Shown: positions 18,136 to 28,139 of the stretch, in pieces
Position numbering within the stretch: position 1 is the first letter of the stretch
How the letters are laid out: every line of letters begins with the position of its first letter
DNA from: Branchinecta lynchi
Lineage: Eukaryota; Arthropoda; Branchiopoda; Anostraca; Branchinectidae
Reading direction: 5' to 3'
Assembly (NCBI GenBank): GCA_023053575.1
Contig: JAKZAP010000003.1
Location: 720,561-784,560, forward strand
DNA length: 64,000 bases
Program-made: the position numbers and the translations under genes
The notes under the pieces: model-generated
Told to the model about the DNA's origin: nothing
The model's input: the letters and a program-made list of their open reading frames with translations, nothing else
Databases searched by the model: none

Positions 18136-19516
18136 CACTCAGGATTTTTTATTTTTATTTTTATATATTTTATTAAACACAAAAAGAATATACAAAATTA
18201 GGTTTTTCTTTTCTAATTCTCCCGTCAACCGCAAACAGTTGATCAAAACGGATAGCTGTCGTTTTTCAAACTTCTTCTAAAAAATTCGCAGCACTTTTCG
18301 TAGCATTTTTGACGTCACTAATTCTGCATTAACGACAGAAGAAATTCTAGTCCGAACTGAAAATGCTACTAAAAATGCTGCATTAATGCTGCATTTCGAG
18401 CTTTCGGACACGCTCTTGATGACTATCTAATCTCTCCCTTCCGATGCAGAATCTCCGGGTACCTGCGGAAGAAACGGTGTCACAGTTGCGCTGACTCAGG
18501 ATTTGAGTCATTAAGTTTGAGTCGTTACGGACACGTTTACTCCTTCTTCCTGATAATCACTGGCGTGTTTTGGACTTAGTCATTGCAGCGTTTACAAGTA
18601 CAGGAAAACTTGAACAGAATCCGATCTTGGTGACAGGATTACGTTCACACGTAGAGGGAAAAAATAATTCTTCAAACCAGAAAATCTGACAAAAACAAAT
18701 TCACTTGTCAACAAAAAAATGTTTTGATATCATTTATGAAATTAGTACTGATGATTGCTGCTCTTAAAAGCTAGCTAGACTTTTTTAGTACTTTTTTCCA
18801 GCGCCGCCGACAAGATTCCTTTCAAGTAGACCGGAATTCCTTTCATCATGAAAGGATTCCCGTCCCGCTAGACTTTTTTTCTACTCGTCTTCACGAACGG
18901 AATCCTTTCGAGTCGACCGGAATTCCTTTCTACTCGACGGGATTTCTTGTCCGTGTAAACGCTACAATACAAAGAACGTGTCCGAAAGCTTTTTGGTGCT
19001 GCATTTTCTTTTCTTTTTTGTCCGAAAGCTGTCACCTTTTTTCTTCTCTGACACTTCGAGAGTACCAAAATTTAAGTCAGGAAGAAGAAGAAAAAAAAAT
19101 AATTAGCTGTATAAAGCTGACAAAATGGATGAACTACTGATATCCAACCTTCTTATCTTTCCTTTCAAGATCGCCAGTTATCTCAGAATTTGGAATGTTT
19201 GCCGAATTGTAGTTGCGTTTTTGAATTTGTTATATTTGTCGCCGAAAAAATTGAGAGAATCGCCGTACTCCCGAGTTTCTTCTTGAAAATTCAGCATTCT
19301 TGCTGAATTTTTCGATGAATTTTATGCTGAATTAATGCTGCGTTAATCGGCACATTTTTGGTCCCTTTGGCAACAGTACTTGCCATGGATTTTTTTCTTG
19401 AGCTGGTGGCAACCCTGATCATCAGTGAGTCCGGAGATCAGACAGTAAACCGAGCCCTCTTAAAATTCTGTCCCGTGCAACCATTTAAAAAAGGGATATT
19501 TAATTTAAAGGATCTT

Positions 19517-20215
19517 CTAGAACAAATTTTCTTGGGGGAGGTAACCCATACAGCCCTGACTTCCACAGTAACACGGTTTCCCAATTCCGGTACTTCTTCC
19601 GTAAGAATACGTCAGCTCCTCTCCGGCACTGACATCTCTTCGGCTAAAAAAGCAGATGCGAGGGGTCATCGACTCCAGTCGAATAGGGACGGGTTCCAGA
19701 TTCGGCTCGCAGGAATGATTTATATAACGTCCGATATTTCCGCACACTGTCGGGTCTATTATAGTTCGACACACACCGCTAGTAATATGTTCATTTAGGA
19801 AAAATATATAATTTGAATCACTAATTTTTTGATCCGCAAAACGTTGTTTCGCGACTTCTTCTCCAATAACTTCACCAGCATATTCACAAATAAATGTACC
19901 TCGCGCTACGTCTTTATTTGTCCGCAACCCGAATCCTTTTCCGTTACTTTGGAAAACTTCCAAATCTCCCACTGGCCCATGCTCCACATTCCTGTTTCTG
20001 CAGCTTGCGTCGCAACTGCAGGTACTGCAGCATTCTTTCCGGTAACCTTGTGACGTCATAGCCATGCAGGTGCAGACGGAAAGGGTACACCCTTCCAAAC
20101 AACTGCATCCGGTTATTTCGGAAAAAAAGTCATCTGGGCAGCCTGATCCGGGAATATTTGAAGGTGTGTAAATGAGATCAGTGCGGCCTCTGACGTGTTC
20201 ATAATCATCGTTCAT
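19517..20215 (-). CDS. SETMAR-type SET-domain histone-lysine methyltransferase, single exon
   Basis: A 232-residue protein predicted to transfer methyl groups from SAM to histone lysine, probably H3, in the nucleus. A cysteine-rich pre-SET spans residues 26-72 (GCSC..CTLSVCTC..CCSTCSC..SCRNR). The SET domain at 83-206 has GKGFGLR (SAM site), ICEYAGEVIG, NIGRYINHSCEPN (160-172) and GEELTYSYG (catalytic Tyr region). The post-SET is CYCGSQGC at 215-222. It resembles the SET half of SETMAR and lacks the mariner transposase fusion. It is intronless, with ATG in the context cacaATGA. It may be a genuine single-exon gene or a retrocopy; no poly(A) scar is visible. Confidence 0.9.
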   Translation of the reverse strand: MNDDYEHVRGRTDLIYTPSNIPGSGCPDDFFSEITGCSCLEGCTLSVCTCMAMTSQGYRKECCSTCSCDASCRNRNVEHGPVGDLEVFQSNGKGFGLRTNKDVARGTFICEYAGEVIGEEVAKQRFADQKISDSNYIFFLNEHITSGVCRTIIDPTVCGNIGRYINHSCEPNLEPVPIRLESMTPRICFFSRRDVSAGEELTYSYGRSTGIGKPCYCGSQGCMGYLPQENLF

Positions 20216-21473
20216 TGTGGCGCCCTTGGGATAATTAAGCGGAGCCGATGGTCTTTGCCCGTGATCCGTTGTCCCTCAGCTACAGTAAAAACAAGTTGTT
20301 AATAGGGGAATATACACATTTGAACGTACATTATTAAAGCACAATGGACAGCTATTATGCTTTATTTTTTGTAAAATCCTTTGCAAATAAATATTTACAA
20401 TGTCCCATAGATCGCGCTTCAACAAGACGCCGTTTTCTCGTTATCGCTTGCCATTACCTCCACGGCACCGGGGCGACTCCCTTTTTCATGGCTCATACTA
20501 ACCCAGCGCGGAAATTTAATTACAAGCAATATATGAAAAATTAGCAACGACAAGCAACTAGGACATCTAGCAGCTGCTTTTCTGTGCAGCTAACATTTAG
20601 GACTGAGAAACAGATGGCGCTTTAATTCGTTACCAAATGAACCCAATAGAGACAATTTAACTCAAGATACTCTTGAAAACTTCACGAGCGGACTAGAGAA
20701 AAATAAAACAGGATTAGATCAGTTGACACAGGTCAAGTACACAAGTAGCCTGTCACGTGAAATCACAGCACAGCGATCTTAAAGTGTCAGCAAGTTAAGA
20801 CATGAATAAACACAGAGGGAACAGAGTAACGTCTGCCGTGCGTCCAATACACATCCGTCTCTTTTTCTCTGTCCAAGAAAACATAAATATACTGGCATTT
20901 TCTAGGCCTGACTCTAGAAATAGGAAAAAGTCCATTTTACTGTGATCTCTGTGTTTACTTAGAATTATATTTAACTTTCAGTCCAGGACTGTCAGAAAAT
21001 GACCTCACTCTGGTGCCGATCTCTATAGCAATCTTCATCATCATCGAATCCCGCCACTAAGCATCACAGGAAAAGAATAACTAGACTGGGGTTTGAGTGG
21101 CTTCACTAGGGTAGCCTAGTGTGAAATTTAAAGCGTTTTGCAGATTCAAGCCATGGAGCTTCATGTTTCGAAAGTTTCTCCCCCTCTTGGTGAGTTAGTT
21201 GAGCTCTGTATTGGTTTTTTTCACTTTTTCAAAAATATAGGCTGGGAGTAGAGATGTTGCAGCATAAGTCCTTTGTTAGCGACACAGTTGTGGGCCACGC
21301 ACTTCTGTGTATTTGTTGTGGAAACACGATTGTGTGCCACACAGTCAAGCCACGAGTTGAAACTCGCTTAAACGCCGTTTGTCTATTTTTTGGGAAAAAT
21401 TTCAAATATTTGAAAATAAAAATAAAATTCATGTAAAATCTCAATAAAGAGAAATCCAGGCTTATTTCCTTAC
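20216..21473. other. Non-coding sequence upstream of the SET gene
   Basis: It would contain the minus-strand SET gene's promoter. A ~130-bp segment from 20341 is a diverged relative of 36475-36604 (minus); in both, a short ORF beginning Met-Asp with a 'RFLVI' block is retained. Nothing else is recognised. Confidence 0.4.
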
Positions 21474-21481
21474 CATTATGT

Positions 21482-22182
21482 CAGTCTAGTACACTAGCCC
21501 CATTTCAGGCACGGTGCTCAAACGTCTAGCACCATGCCTGGGTGCTAGACGTTCAAGCACTGTACCTTGGATTTCATGTATGGTGCATGGATTTCAGTAT
21601 ACAGTGCATACAGAAAAAACACAGTTTCTGTCATCACAACTGAGCACCGGCTCGGACAGGGCTGAAATTACTACTAAGAATTAGAGAAATCAAAGACAAT
21701 CCTTTACATATTTTTCACAACAAAAACAAAAGGGCTCTAATGATGATGGAGATGAAAAACCTAACAGCACCCTATCTATTTTCCATGTATTTTCCCTATC
21801 TATTCCCCAAGAGCCAATATTCTGGTTGGCTGCTAGCTAGAAAAAGCTGAGGCACAGGACACTTTGGATGCAAAACCCTTGACTATGTAGAAAAGGAAAT
21901 GAGGTTTTTCACATCTGTCATCAGCCGAGCCCTTTTGTTTTTGTTGTGAAAAATATATAAAGGATTGTCTTTGATTTCTCTAATTCATGGTAGTAATTTC
22001 AGCCCTGTCCGAGCTGGTGCTCAGTTGTTATGACAGAAACTGCATTTTTGATGTGTGCACTGTATACTGAAATCCATGCACCATACATGAAATCCAAGGT
22101 ACAGTGCTTGAACGTCTAGCACCCAGGCATGGTGCTAGACGTTTGAGCACCGTGCCTGAAAAGGGGCTAGTGTACTAGACTG
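21482..22182. mobile_element. hAT-type foldback element, 701 bp, with ~250-bp arms
   Basis: Ends are CAGTCTAGTACACTAGCCCC and its complement. The perfect 8-bp target duplication cattatgt lies at 21474-21481 and 22183-22190. The arms (about 21482-21735 and 21930-22182) are nearly identical inverted copies, each with an internal palindrome (CGTCTAGCACC...GGTGCTAGACG). The ~195-bp centre is unique. Confidence 0.92.
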
Positions 22183-22825
22183 CATTATGTGCAAAAGTGA
22201 TCCTCAGTTTTAAGTCTATTTGCTTGGGTAAGTAGTTAACTTTATAGAGAGATTGCACCCTACCTGATGAAAACGGATATCCCTACAACATCATCACGGG
22301 AACCTAAAAAAAAAATTTAACATTCAGAGGTACAGGACTTATAACTTTGAAATTAAGTTACTGGCGTTTGACCATCATTCTGAGCCAGGGACTAGCAGGA
22401 ACGTTCATTGGGCTATTCCTTAATTGTATAGTTCTATTTTTGTAAAGAGTTTCCAAGGAAGTAAGAGCTTGAAGGCTTCAAAGTTTGAATACAAAAAAGG
22501 AGTCTCGAATCCTATTGGTCGGCAATAACGGGGATTTGAAAAAATGTGTCATAATTGACCAATGGGACCAGACTCCGTCTTTTTATTATTTATTCTGCGG
22601 GGTAGGCCAGACACTCCAGCCGAAACTCAGGCCACAAATGGCCCATTGTCTCAATCCCCCAATTCACAATTGATGGCAAAACATCACTCTATAATACAAT
22701 TGATGAAAACATCACTCTACCAAAACGATTGATAACAAAATCACTCATTCTACCGCTTTTTTTGCGTTCTTACCTTAAAACCTGTCTAGCCTCCCTGTCA
22801 ACTGAAGGTACCTGGACAGTTCCTT

Positions 22826-23305
22826 TTACGTGGCTTTCCTCACTACCTCGTGGAAATCAACATTCGGAGCGTGGAAAGCTTCCAAACGTTGCCTTGTCCA
22901 TGCTGGGCACTCTTGGACAAAGTGGATATTTGTCTCTTCATCTACTCCGCATCTGGTACATATTGGAGACTCAATTTTTCCTGTATTTGAATTATGTTTT
23001 CCAAGGTTTCCAATTCCAGTAACAACCTGGATGATTCCCTGGATTTCATCCTTTTTCATGGCGATTAGCCTTCTAGTCAGCGCCTCGTTGCGCGTGGGTA
23101 TTAAACTTCGCGTGGCTCGACAATCCACGCGGTTTTTCCACTTTTGGTCTACCTGTTTTTTCATCCATTCCCGGATTTCTGTCTTCCACCTACTTTCCAA
23201 AATGGGAATGAAGGGCTCAGGTCCAAGGTAACTCTTTTGGTAGCTTCCTTTGCTAGTGCATCGGCTTCCTCGTTTCCTGGGATACCAGAGTGTCCCGGGA
23301 CCCAC
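22826..23305 (-). pseudogene. LINE ORF2 C-terminal zinc-knuckle part, shifted frame
   Basis: This frame continues the ORF2 protein after a frameshift near 23200 and reads through a CTRCG...HFVQECP (CxxC...H...C) motif typical of I-group LINE C-termini. It ends at the stop at 22826. The first ~45 codons of the frame overlap the RNase H end of ORF2 and are not coding in this frame. Confidence 0.75.
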
Positions 23306-26300
23306 ATCAAAGTGATTTGATTTCCATTATTTGCAACTGCATTAATCTTGTTAAAGCATTCCATCTCCAAAGGCTGTTTGCTTTTCGGGGTTTCAAGTGC
23401 TTTTAAGCATGCTTGATTATCCGAAAATACAAAAATCTCTTCATTAGCAGCTTCTTTATCCAGAAGACTATCAATAACTTGCAGAATAGCGAACATCTCA
23501 GCCTGGTAGACTGACGAGAACTCCCCCAGGTGAGTGTACATCCTCTCTGGCTCTACATTTGTTTCGAACAGTATAGATGCTGCTCCCGTCATCTCATTAA
23601 ATCGCGAGCCGTCAGTGTAGCGTCGGATCACTTCTGGGTTAGTTAGACTTTCCAGAAATCGTAAGGTCTCGGACCTTGTCTCAATTTTCACTTCAAAGCT
23701 CTTTCCACTTTTCATCGTAGTAATAGTTTGATCTTTAGGCATGTTCAGCACTGGCAGCTCATTCATCCATTTATTGCAAATATCCAAATGGCTTCTCTTA
23801 CTGATCTGATTTCTCTGACACCATGTGCCTTGGATCTCAAGTCGGACTCTCGTCCTCAGTGCTTCCCCTCTGAACCAAATCTCAAGGGGAGTTAATCCGA
23901 GCAGCATTTCTAGTGATGCTGTGGCGGTCCCTGGGAAACCTCCACTAACCATCAAGCATGCTAATCTTTGTACCCTAACCAGGGGCATCATATGCGAATC
24001 AATTTTTGTGCTTCCCACCCATATTATGCAAGCATAAGAAATCATGGGCCGGATTATATCAGTATATATAAACATCATTCGTTGAGGTGCAAGTCCCCAG
24101 GTCTTGCCCACCATCCTTTGGCATTGCATGAGCGTGATTGTTGCTCTGCGTGCTCTTTCAATGCAATGTGTTTTCCAACATAGTTTACTATTGAGGGTCA
24201 TCCCCAAATATCTGACTTGGTTGGTCATTTTTATTTCTTTATTGTAGATCTTCAGCGGAAATGGGATTATCCAATTTCGTTTTTTTGTAAAGACAACAAC
24301 TTCTGTCTTACTCGGGCTCAATCGTAGTTTCTGTCTGACACTCCATTGCTCTACTACGTTGAGGATTGCCTGGCCAAGCTCAAATAGTGTGGACAGATTT
24401 CGGCCTCTGAGGAGCGACGCTCCGTCATCTGCAAACGCTTGCGAATAGCCGGGTTGTTTTTCCAGCTCTTTCAACAGACTATTCATTACAAGATTCCACA
24501 TCCAGGGGGAGCTAACTCCTCCTTGCGGGCATCCTTTACGAATTAGTCGCTTGAGCTTTGCTCCTTTTAGATTTACGCAGACTTCTCTGTTTCTAATCAT
24601 ATCGGAGTTCCATCTTTGAACCGCGATTTCAACTTCTCCCTCCTCCATCGCTTCTTCTATAGATTCAAAAGTAGCCCCATCAAAGGCTCCTTCGATATCA
24701 AGGAAAATGCCAAGAGCGAATTCCTTATTTTCTAGTGCCTGTTCAATCCGCCATACGAGTTGGTGAATTGCGGCCTCTGTGGATCCTCCAGCTCGGAATC
24801 CGAACGGTCTATTTGACAGTTTTTCGGTTAACTCAGGTATGCTCATGAGATACCATTGTATTACTTTTTCCATCAATTTTAACTGAAATGATGTCAGTGT
24901 AATTAATCGGAATGACCGCGCATTGCAGTAATTCTCTTTCCCTGGCTTAGGGATGAAAACACCCCTTGCCTCTTGCCATGTTTTCGGTACATGGCCTAAA
25001 GCTAAGCTTCTTCTTGCAAGCTTCATGTAATGTGGTTTGATCTGACCCCATCCCTTTTGGAGCATAATTGGATAAACTCCATCTGCTCCTGGGGATTTAA
25101 AGGGTTTAAATTCATTCACAGCCTTATTGATCCACTCCTCCTTCAGTGTCCTTTCTCCCACTTCCTCACCTAGATCCTCCTCACCGTAACGCGCAGGCGG
25201 AACAAGAGTCTGATCCTCAACACCAACGTGAATCTCCAGCATGTGATCTAGTGTTTCTTCAGGGCTATTCGTGAAAGTCCCGTCTCCTTTTTCGATACAT
25301 CCAAGGCTTACCGTTTTGTCCTTCTTCAGTATCTTCAGGATGTTAGCAGTTCCAGAGTCACTCTGTATAGAATCACAGAAATTTCTCCATGACTGCCTCT
25401 TCGTTTGTCTTATAGCCTTTTTGAATCTCTTAAAGGCTTCTTGGTAACTTGTCCAGTCTTCTCGGCAATCAGAAAACTTTGCTTTCCTAAGTAATCGGCG
25501 TAACTCTTTCCTCGAATCTTGGAGTTTAGAATCCCACCAATCTTTTGGATTAGCATTCATATCTTTCAATTCATTTGGTGTCGACGCATTGAATGATTTC
25601 TTCAAACAACTAGTTAACCACTCAGCATAACTATCTAATTCTTTCGTATCTGAGATCTCATGGTCCTTCATGCTGGAACCATTGAGCTCAGCCCTCAGCT
25701 GCTTCAAATACGCTCTCCAATCAGTCTTTCTTATATCCTTGACGGTATAATTTTGTTTAGGGGTTATTCCAACACTAAAACGAACAAAACAATGATCTGA
25801 AAGTGAAGGAATATCACTAACATGCCACCCCAGGACAGAATCTGCTATGGCTTCATTAACAATTGTTAGGTCAAGTACCTCCCTTCTATTAGCCACTACA
25901 AAAGTGGGCTTCTCCCCTTTGTTACTCCACCTCAAATCTTCACTCATCATATATTCAAAAAGTTTTAAACCTCTTTGATTTGTGTTTGTGCTACCCCATA
26001 GGCGGTGGTGTGCGTTCGCATCGCATCCAACCACTAGGGGTAGCCTTTCAATCTTACAATAATTAACGATTTGTTTTAGCTCATAAGGTGGCGGCTCCTC
26101 CTCATGTGCCATATAAACCGACGCGAAAACCATTTCCTTTTTCCCAGTTGGACCGGGGCAAGAAACTCTAATTGCTACAACATCCCTTGAACAAAACTGT
26201 TTTAGCATCCATGCATTTAAATTCTTGCTACTATACATACAAGATCTGGACATGTTACCTTTACAATCAGCCACATGCAGATCCGCTCCTCTTAATGCTC

Positions 26301-26490
26301 CTCCGATTTTGCTGCGGTGTGTCCACAGCTCTTGAACCATCGCAATGTACCATGTCTTATCCTGCAAAACTCTCCCAAGGTTGTAGGATGCTGCTTGACA
26401 GTGGTGTAAATTAATTTGCCAAGCTTCTAAAGAACACGTCTCTGTCATCGTTTGGCAATCTGAAAAACTTTTACACATCTTTTGAAACAT
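23161..26490 (-). CDS. LINE ORF2: AP endonuclease, reverse transcriptase, RNase H
   Basis: The reading is 1109 residues. The endonuclease (about 20-245) has QINLHHCQAAS, VGCDANAHHRLWGS and a closing SDH. The RT (about 470-760) has RLITLTSFQLKLMEK, GIFLDIEGAFD, GCPQGGVSSPWMWN and the catalytic FADD. RNase H (about 960-1090) has YTDGS, YQAEM, FSDNQA and GHSGIPGNEEAD, so its acidic residues are all present. RNase H places it in the I/R1/LOA group. The final ~18 residues are out of frame compared with 22826-23305, so one indel near 23200 breaks it; otherwise it looks recent. ATG 26490 is 64 bases after the ORF1 stop. Confidence 0.92.
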   Translation of the reverse strand: MFQKMCKSFSDCQTMTETCSLEAWQINLHHCQAASYNLGRVLQDKTWYIAMVQELWTHRSKIGGALRGADLHVADCKGNMSRSCMYSSKNLNAWMLKQFCSRDVVAIRVSCPGPTGKKEMVFASVYMAHEEEPPPYELKQIVNYCKIERLPLVVGCDANAHHRLWGSTNTNQRGLKLFEYMMSEDLRWSNKGEKPTFVVANRREVLDLTIVNEAIADSVLGWHVSDIPSLSDHCFVRFSVGITPKQNYTVKDIRKTDWRAYLKQLRAELNGSSMKDHEISDTKELDSYAEWLTSCLKKSFNASTPNELKDMNANPKDWWDSKLQDSRKELRRLLRKAKFSDCREDWTSYQEAFKRFKKAIRQTKRQSWRNFCDSIQSDSGTANILKILKKDKTVSLGCIEKGDGTFTNSPEETLDHMLEIHVGVEDQTLVPPARYGEEDLGEEVGERTLKEEWINKAVNEFKPFKSPGADGVYPIMLQKGWGQIKPHYMKLARRSLALGHVPKTWQEARGVFIPKPGKENYCNARSFRLITLTSFQLKLMEKVIQWYLMSIPELTEKLSNRPFGFRAGGSTEAAIHQLVWRIEQALENKEFALGIFLDIEGAFDGATFESIEEAMEEGEVEIAVQRWNSDMIRNREVCVNLKGAKLKRLIRKGCPQGGVSSPWMWNLVMNSLLKELEKQPGYSQAFADDGASLLRGRNLSTLFELGQAILNVVEQWSVRQKLRLSPSKTEVVVFTKKRNWIIPFPLKIYNKEIKMTNQVRYLGMTLNSKLCWKTHCIERARRATITLMQCQRMVGKTWGLAPQRMMFIYTDIIRPMISYACIIWVGSTKIDSHMMPLVRVQRLACLMVSGGFPGTATASLEMLLGLTPLEIWFRGEALRTRVRLEIQGTWCQRNQISKRSHLDICNKWMNELPVLNMPKDQTITTMKSGKSFEVKIETRSETLRFLESLTNPEVIRRYTDGSRFNEMTGAASILFETNVEPERMYTHLGEFSSVYQAEMFAILQVIDSLLDKEAANEEIFVFSDNQACLKALETPKSKQPLEMECFNKINAVANNGNQITLMWVPGHSGIPGNEEADALAKEATKRVTLDLSPSFPFWKVGGRQKSGNG

Positions 26491-26553
26491 AAATAAAAAT
26501 GAAAAAAATAAAAAACCAAAAGATGCGTCTTCTTGGAGGAATTCAGAAATTCC

Positions 26554-26766
26554 TTATTTCCCATCAACTGGGAATGCTGCTGTTGAGTACAGCGGCTTCA
26601 ATAAAATGGTTGAATGGCCGCAGTGGGGTCGGAAATCTAACCTCTCAATTTCTGTTGCCACATCTTGCTCCACATCAACCTTTATTACCATTCCTTCCGG
26701 GATAACTTGGGTCGAAGCAATTCTGAGTTTGCCCCTGGTCAGACCAGCATTACATCTGATCAACAA
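26554..26766 (-). pseudogene. LINE ORF1 C-terminal fragment (probable)
   Basis: A 70-codon minus-strand frame just upstream of ORF2 begins RCNAGL-like and ends before 26554. Its position and 'VIKVDVEQ..ATEIERLDFRPHCG' character suit the end of a LINE ORF1. The upstream part is missing. Confidence 0.5.
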
Positions 26767-27045
26767 CTCAAGGATCTTTTGGGGTTCTCTTTTTGGGGTT
26801 CTCCGTCTTTGCTTACAGACTTTAATGTCTTCAAACTCTGATCAGACAGAAAACTCATTTACAAAAGTTATATTATTCCGACAAGAAGGAGCCAGATTAA
26901 CGATCCTGCAATTTGCTGGCTCAAGTGGCTATCAAAGGCCGGTAATTTAGTCTCAAAGTCGGAAGTCGCATACTTGCTAATGTTAAATTTTTCGTTAGGA
27001 TCCCGTCCATTTTCGTTGGGTATGGTGCAATCTCTCTATTGTTTA

Positions 27046-27532
27046 GACACTATTTTGCTGCTTTATTTGAATTTCCTGCCAGAACCAAACCACAAAATCG
27101 GCAGTCACCTCGCCAGTTCTTTGTTGCATTTGAGCCACTAAGCGAGCCACAAAAGTCTTGTTGGTCGCTGAAATACTGTTATGGGCTGCACAAAACACTG
27201 CGGAAACACTCTTTTCGAGCCACAATCGCCCCACAGACTGTTTGTGGGAGCACGGAAGAACGCCTATAGACATAGTCATAGAATAGAAGAGAGATTGTAG
27301 AATAGGCAAAACAGAAAATGATTGAAAGAATGTTGTGAGGTTTAGCATGTTCAAATTTGAGACTTAATTTGTGGTAGATATTGTCAGCTTGATAATAATT
27401 AGCCTAACAACATTTTTCTGACCCTTCCTTACTTTCTTGATCAGTTAACTCTTAATCAAACACAGTTTAACAGTTTAAAAGGAAACTGTTATAAAAGATT
27501 TAAATTTTATACAAAGTAAAGTTTATCATCGT
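27046..27532. other. Non-coding sequence
   Basis: No gene is recognised between the split repeat and the MITE at 27533. Confidence 0.4.
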
Positions 27533-27836
27533 GAGTGTGTTCCACCCTTCTAACAATAGTTACTATTGGTTACTATTCCCATTCCATCCTCACGAAAAGT
27601 TACTACGCTGACCGTTCCAACCTTGTCGGAATAGTAACTAATAGTTACTATTTGCTTACCATGCTCGGGAGCGTAGTAAGCGTAGTAACTACGCATCTCT
27701 TAACGTGATTTGTCGGATTCGCCCCTAGCGTGAAATCCTGCTGGAAAATATAAAAATCGTTCCAGCCTTGATGGCAAAAAGCCAGAATTTGTGATGTCAT
27801 GCGTAGTAACTACCGTAAGTAGGATGGAACATGCTC
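27533..27836. mobile_element. GAGCGTGTTCC-type MITE, copy 1
   Basis: The ends GAGTGTGTTCCACCC and AGGATGGAACATGCTC are imperfect inverted repeats. The interior has repeated AGTAACTA motifs. It is the same family as 34148, 58218 and 61928. The flanking triplets cgt/ctt match in 2 of 3 bases. Confidence 0.8.
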
Positions 27837-27979
27837 CTTATTTGTCACTTTCTGCACCTGTGCATTGCAGCCAATCGGTATAAGATGGCCGAAACTGTTT
27901 AAGGTAAAGGAGATAGAATCGTGCTCATTTTGTATTGATCACAATTGTTGTGCAGTCCATTATTGGTAAGAAGTAACAA

Positions 27980-28137
27980 CCTAAGTCTAACATTATTTGA
28001 AATGTAACAGGTGCTCTGTTTGTCGCTGAGTCAACTATCCCCAACAAACATACCATCCTGTGGGGTAATGAAACTAAGTTGAAGGTTGATCATGGACTTG
28101 TGGTCACCAGTAGTGGAATAATTTGCAAATACTAGGC
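27980..28137 (+). pseudogene. Broken duplicate of an EPRS N-terminal exon
   Basis: It closely matches the intron edge and first ~115 bases of the exon at 32024, including the acceptor (AACAG before GTGCTCTG). A TAG at about 28132 falls where the intact exon continues (ICRYLARQ). Homology ends soon after. A candidate mini-exon ATGGCCGAAACTG at about 27894 has matching phase but contains an in-frame TAA. The copy is probably a tandem gene-fragment duplication. Confidence 0.75.
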
Positions 28138-28139
28138 TA

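Larger units (their letters stand above)
15040..18415. mobile_element. TIR element with 3-bp TSD (TTG), nested
   Basis: The ends GAGCGTGTCCGAAAGC and GCTTTCGGACACGCTC are perfect 16-bp inverted repeats. Both are flanked by ttg (15037-15039, 18416-18418). Subterminal 'TGCTGCATT' motifs occur at both ends. It carries a LINE in its middle. A partial relative (ACGTGTCCGAAAGC) lies at about 18974. Confidence 0.85.
14659..19417. mobile_element. hAT-like element with perfect 8-bp TSD, host of nested insertions
   Basis: Termini are CAGGGTTGCCACC and GGTGGCAACCCTG. The target duplication atcatcag is perfect (14651-14658 and 19418-19425). Subterminal CATGGATTT motifs occur at both ends. No transposase is seen. 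A ~160-bp direct duplication (about 14834-15000 and 18424-18595) flanks a second element at 15040-18415. It ends 100 bp from the SET-domain gene. Confidence 0.88.
22580..26850 (-). mobile_element. I-clade LINE (endonuclease, RT, RNase H)
   Basis: On the minus strand it runs from a partial ORF1 end (26554-26766) through ORF2 to an A-rich tail (AATAAATAATAAAAA) at 22580, right at the break in the host repeat. The 5' end is truncated within ORF1. The C-terminal part of ORF2 is out of frame. Confidence 0.88.
22420..27045. repeat. Older dispersed repeat split by the I-type LINE
   Basis: 22420-22579 and about 26850-27045 align consecutively with the segments at 31180-31520 and 55290-55620 ('GGCTTCAAxxTTTxAxTACA' ... 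'AAAGGCCGxTAATTTAGTCT'). The LINE therefore landed inside this repeat. Confidence 0.7.

Noticed and set aside
22830..23231. 133-codon + strand ORF
   Set aside because: Antisense shadow of the LINE ORF2 C-terminus.
27892..27911. ATGGCCGAAACTG as EPRS exon 1
   Set aside because: Its phase fits the next exon, but the in-frame TAA before the donor excludes it as a working first exon. At best it belongs to the broken duplicate.
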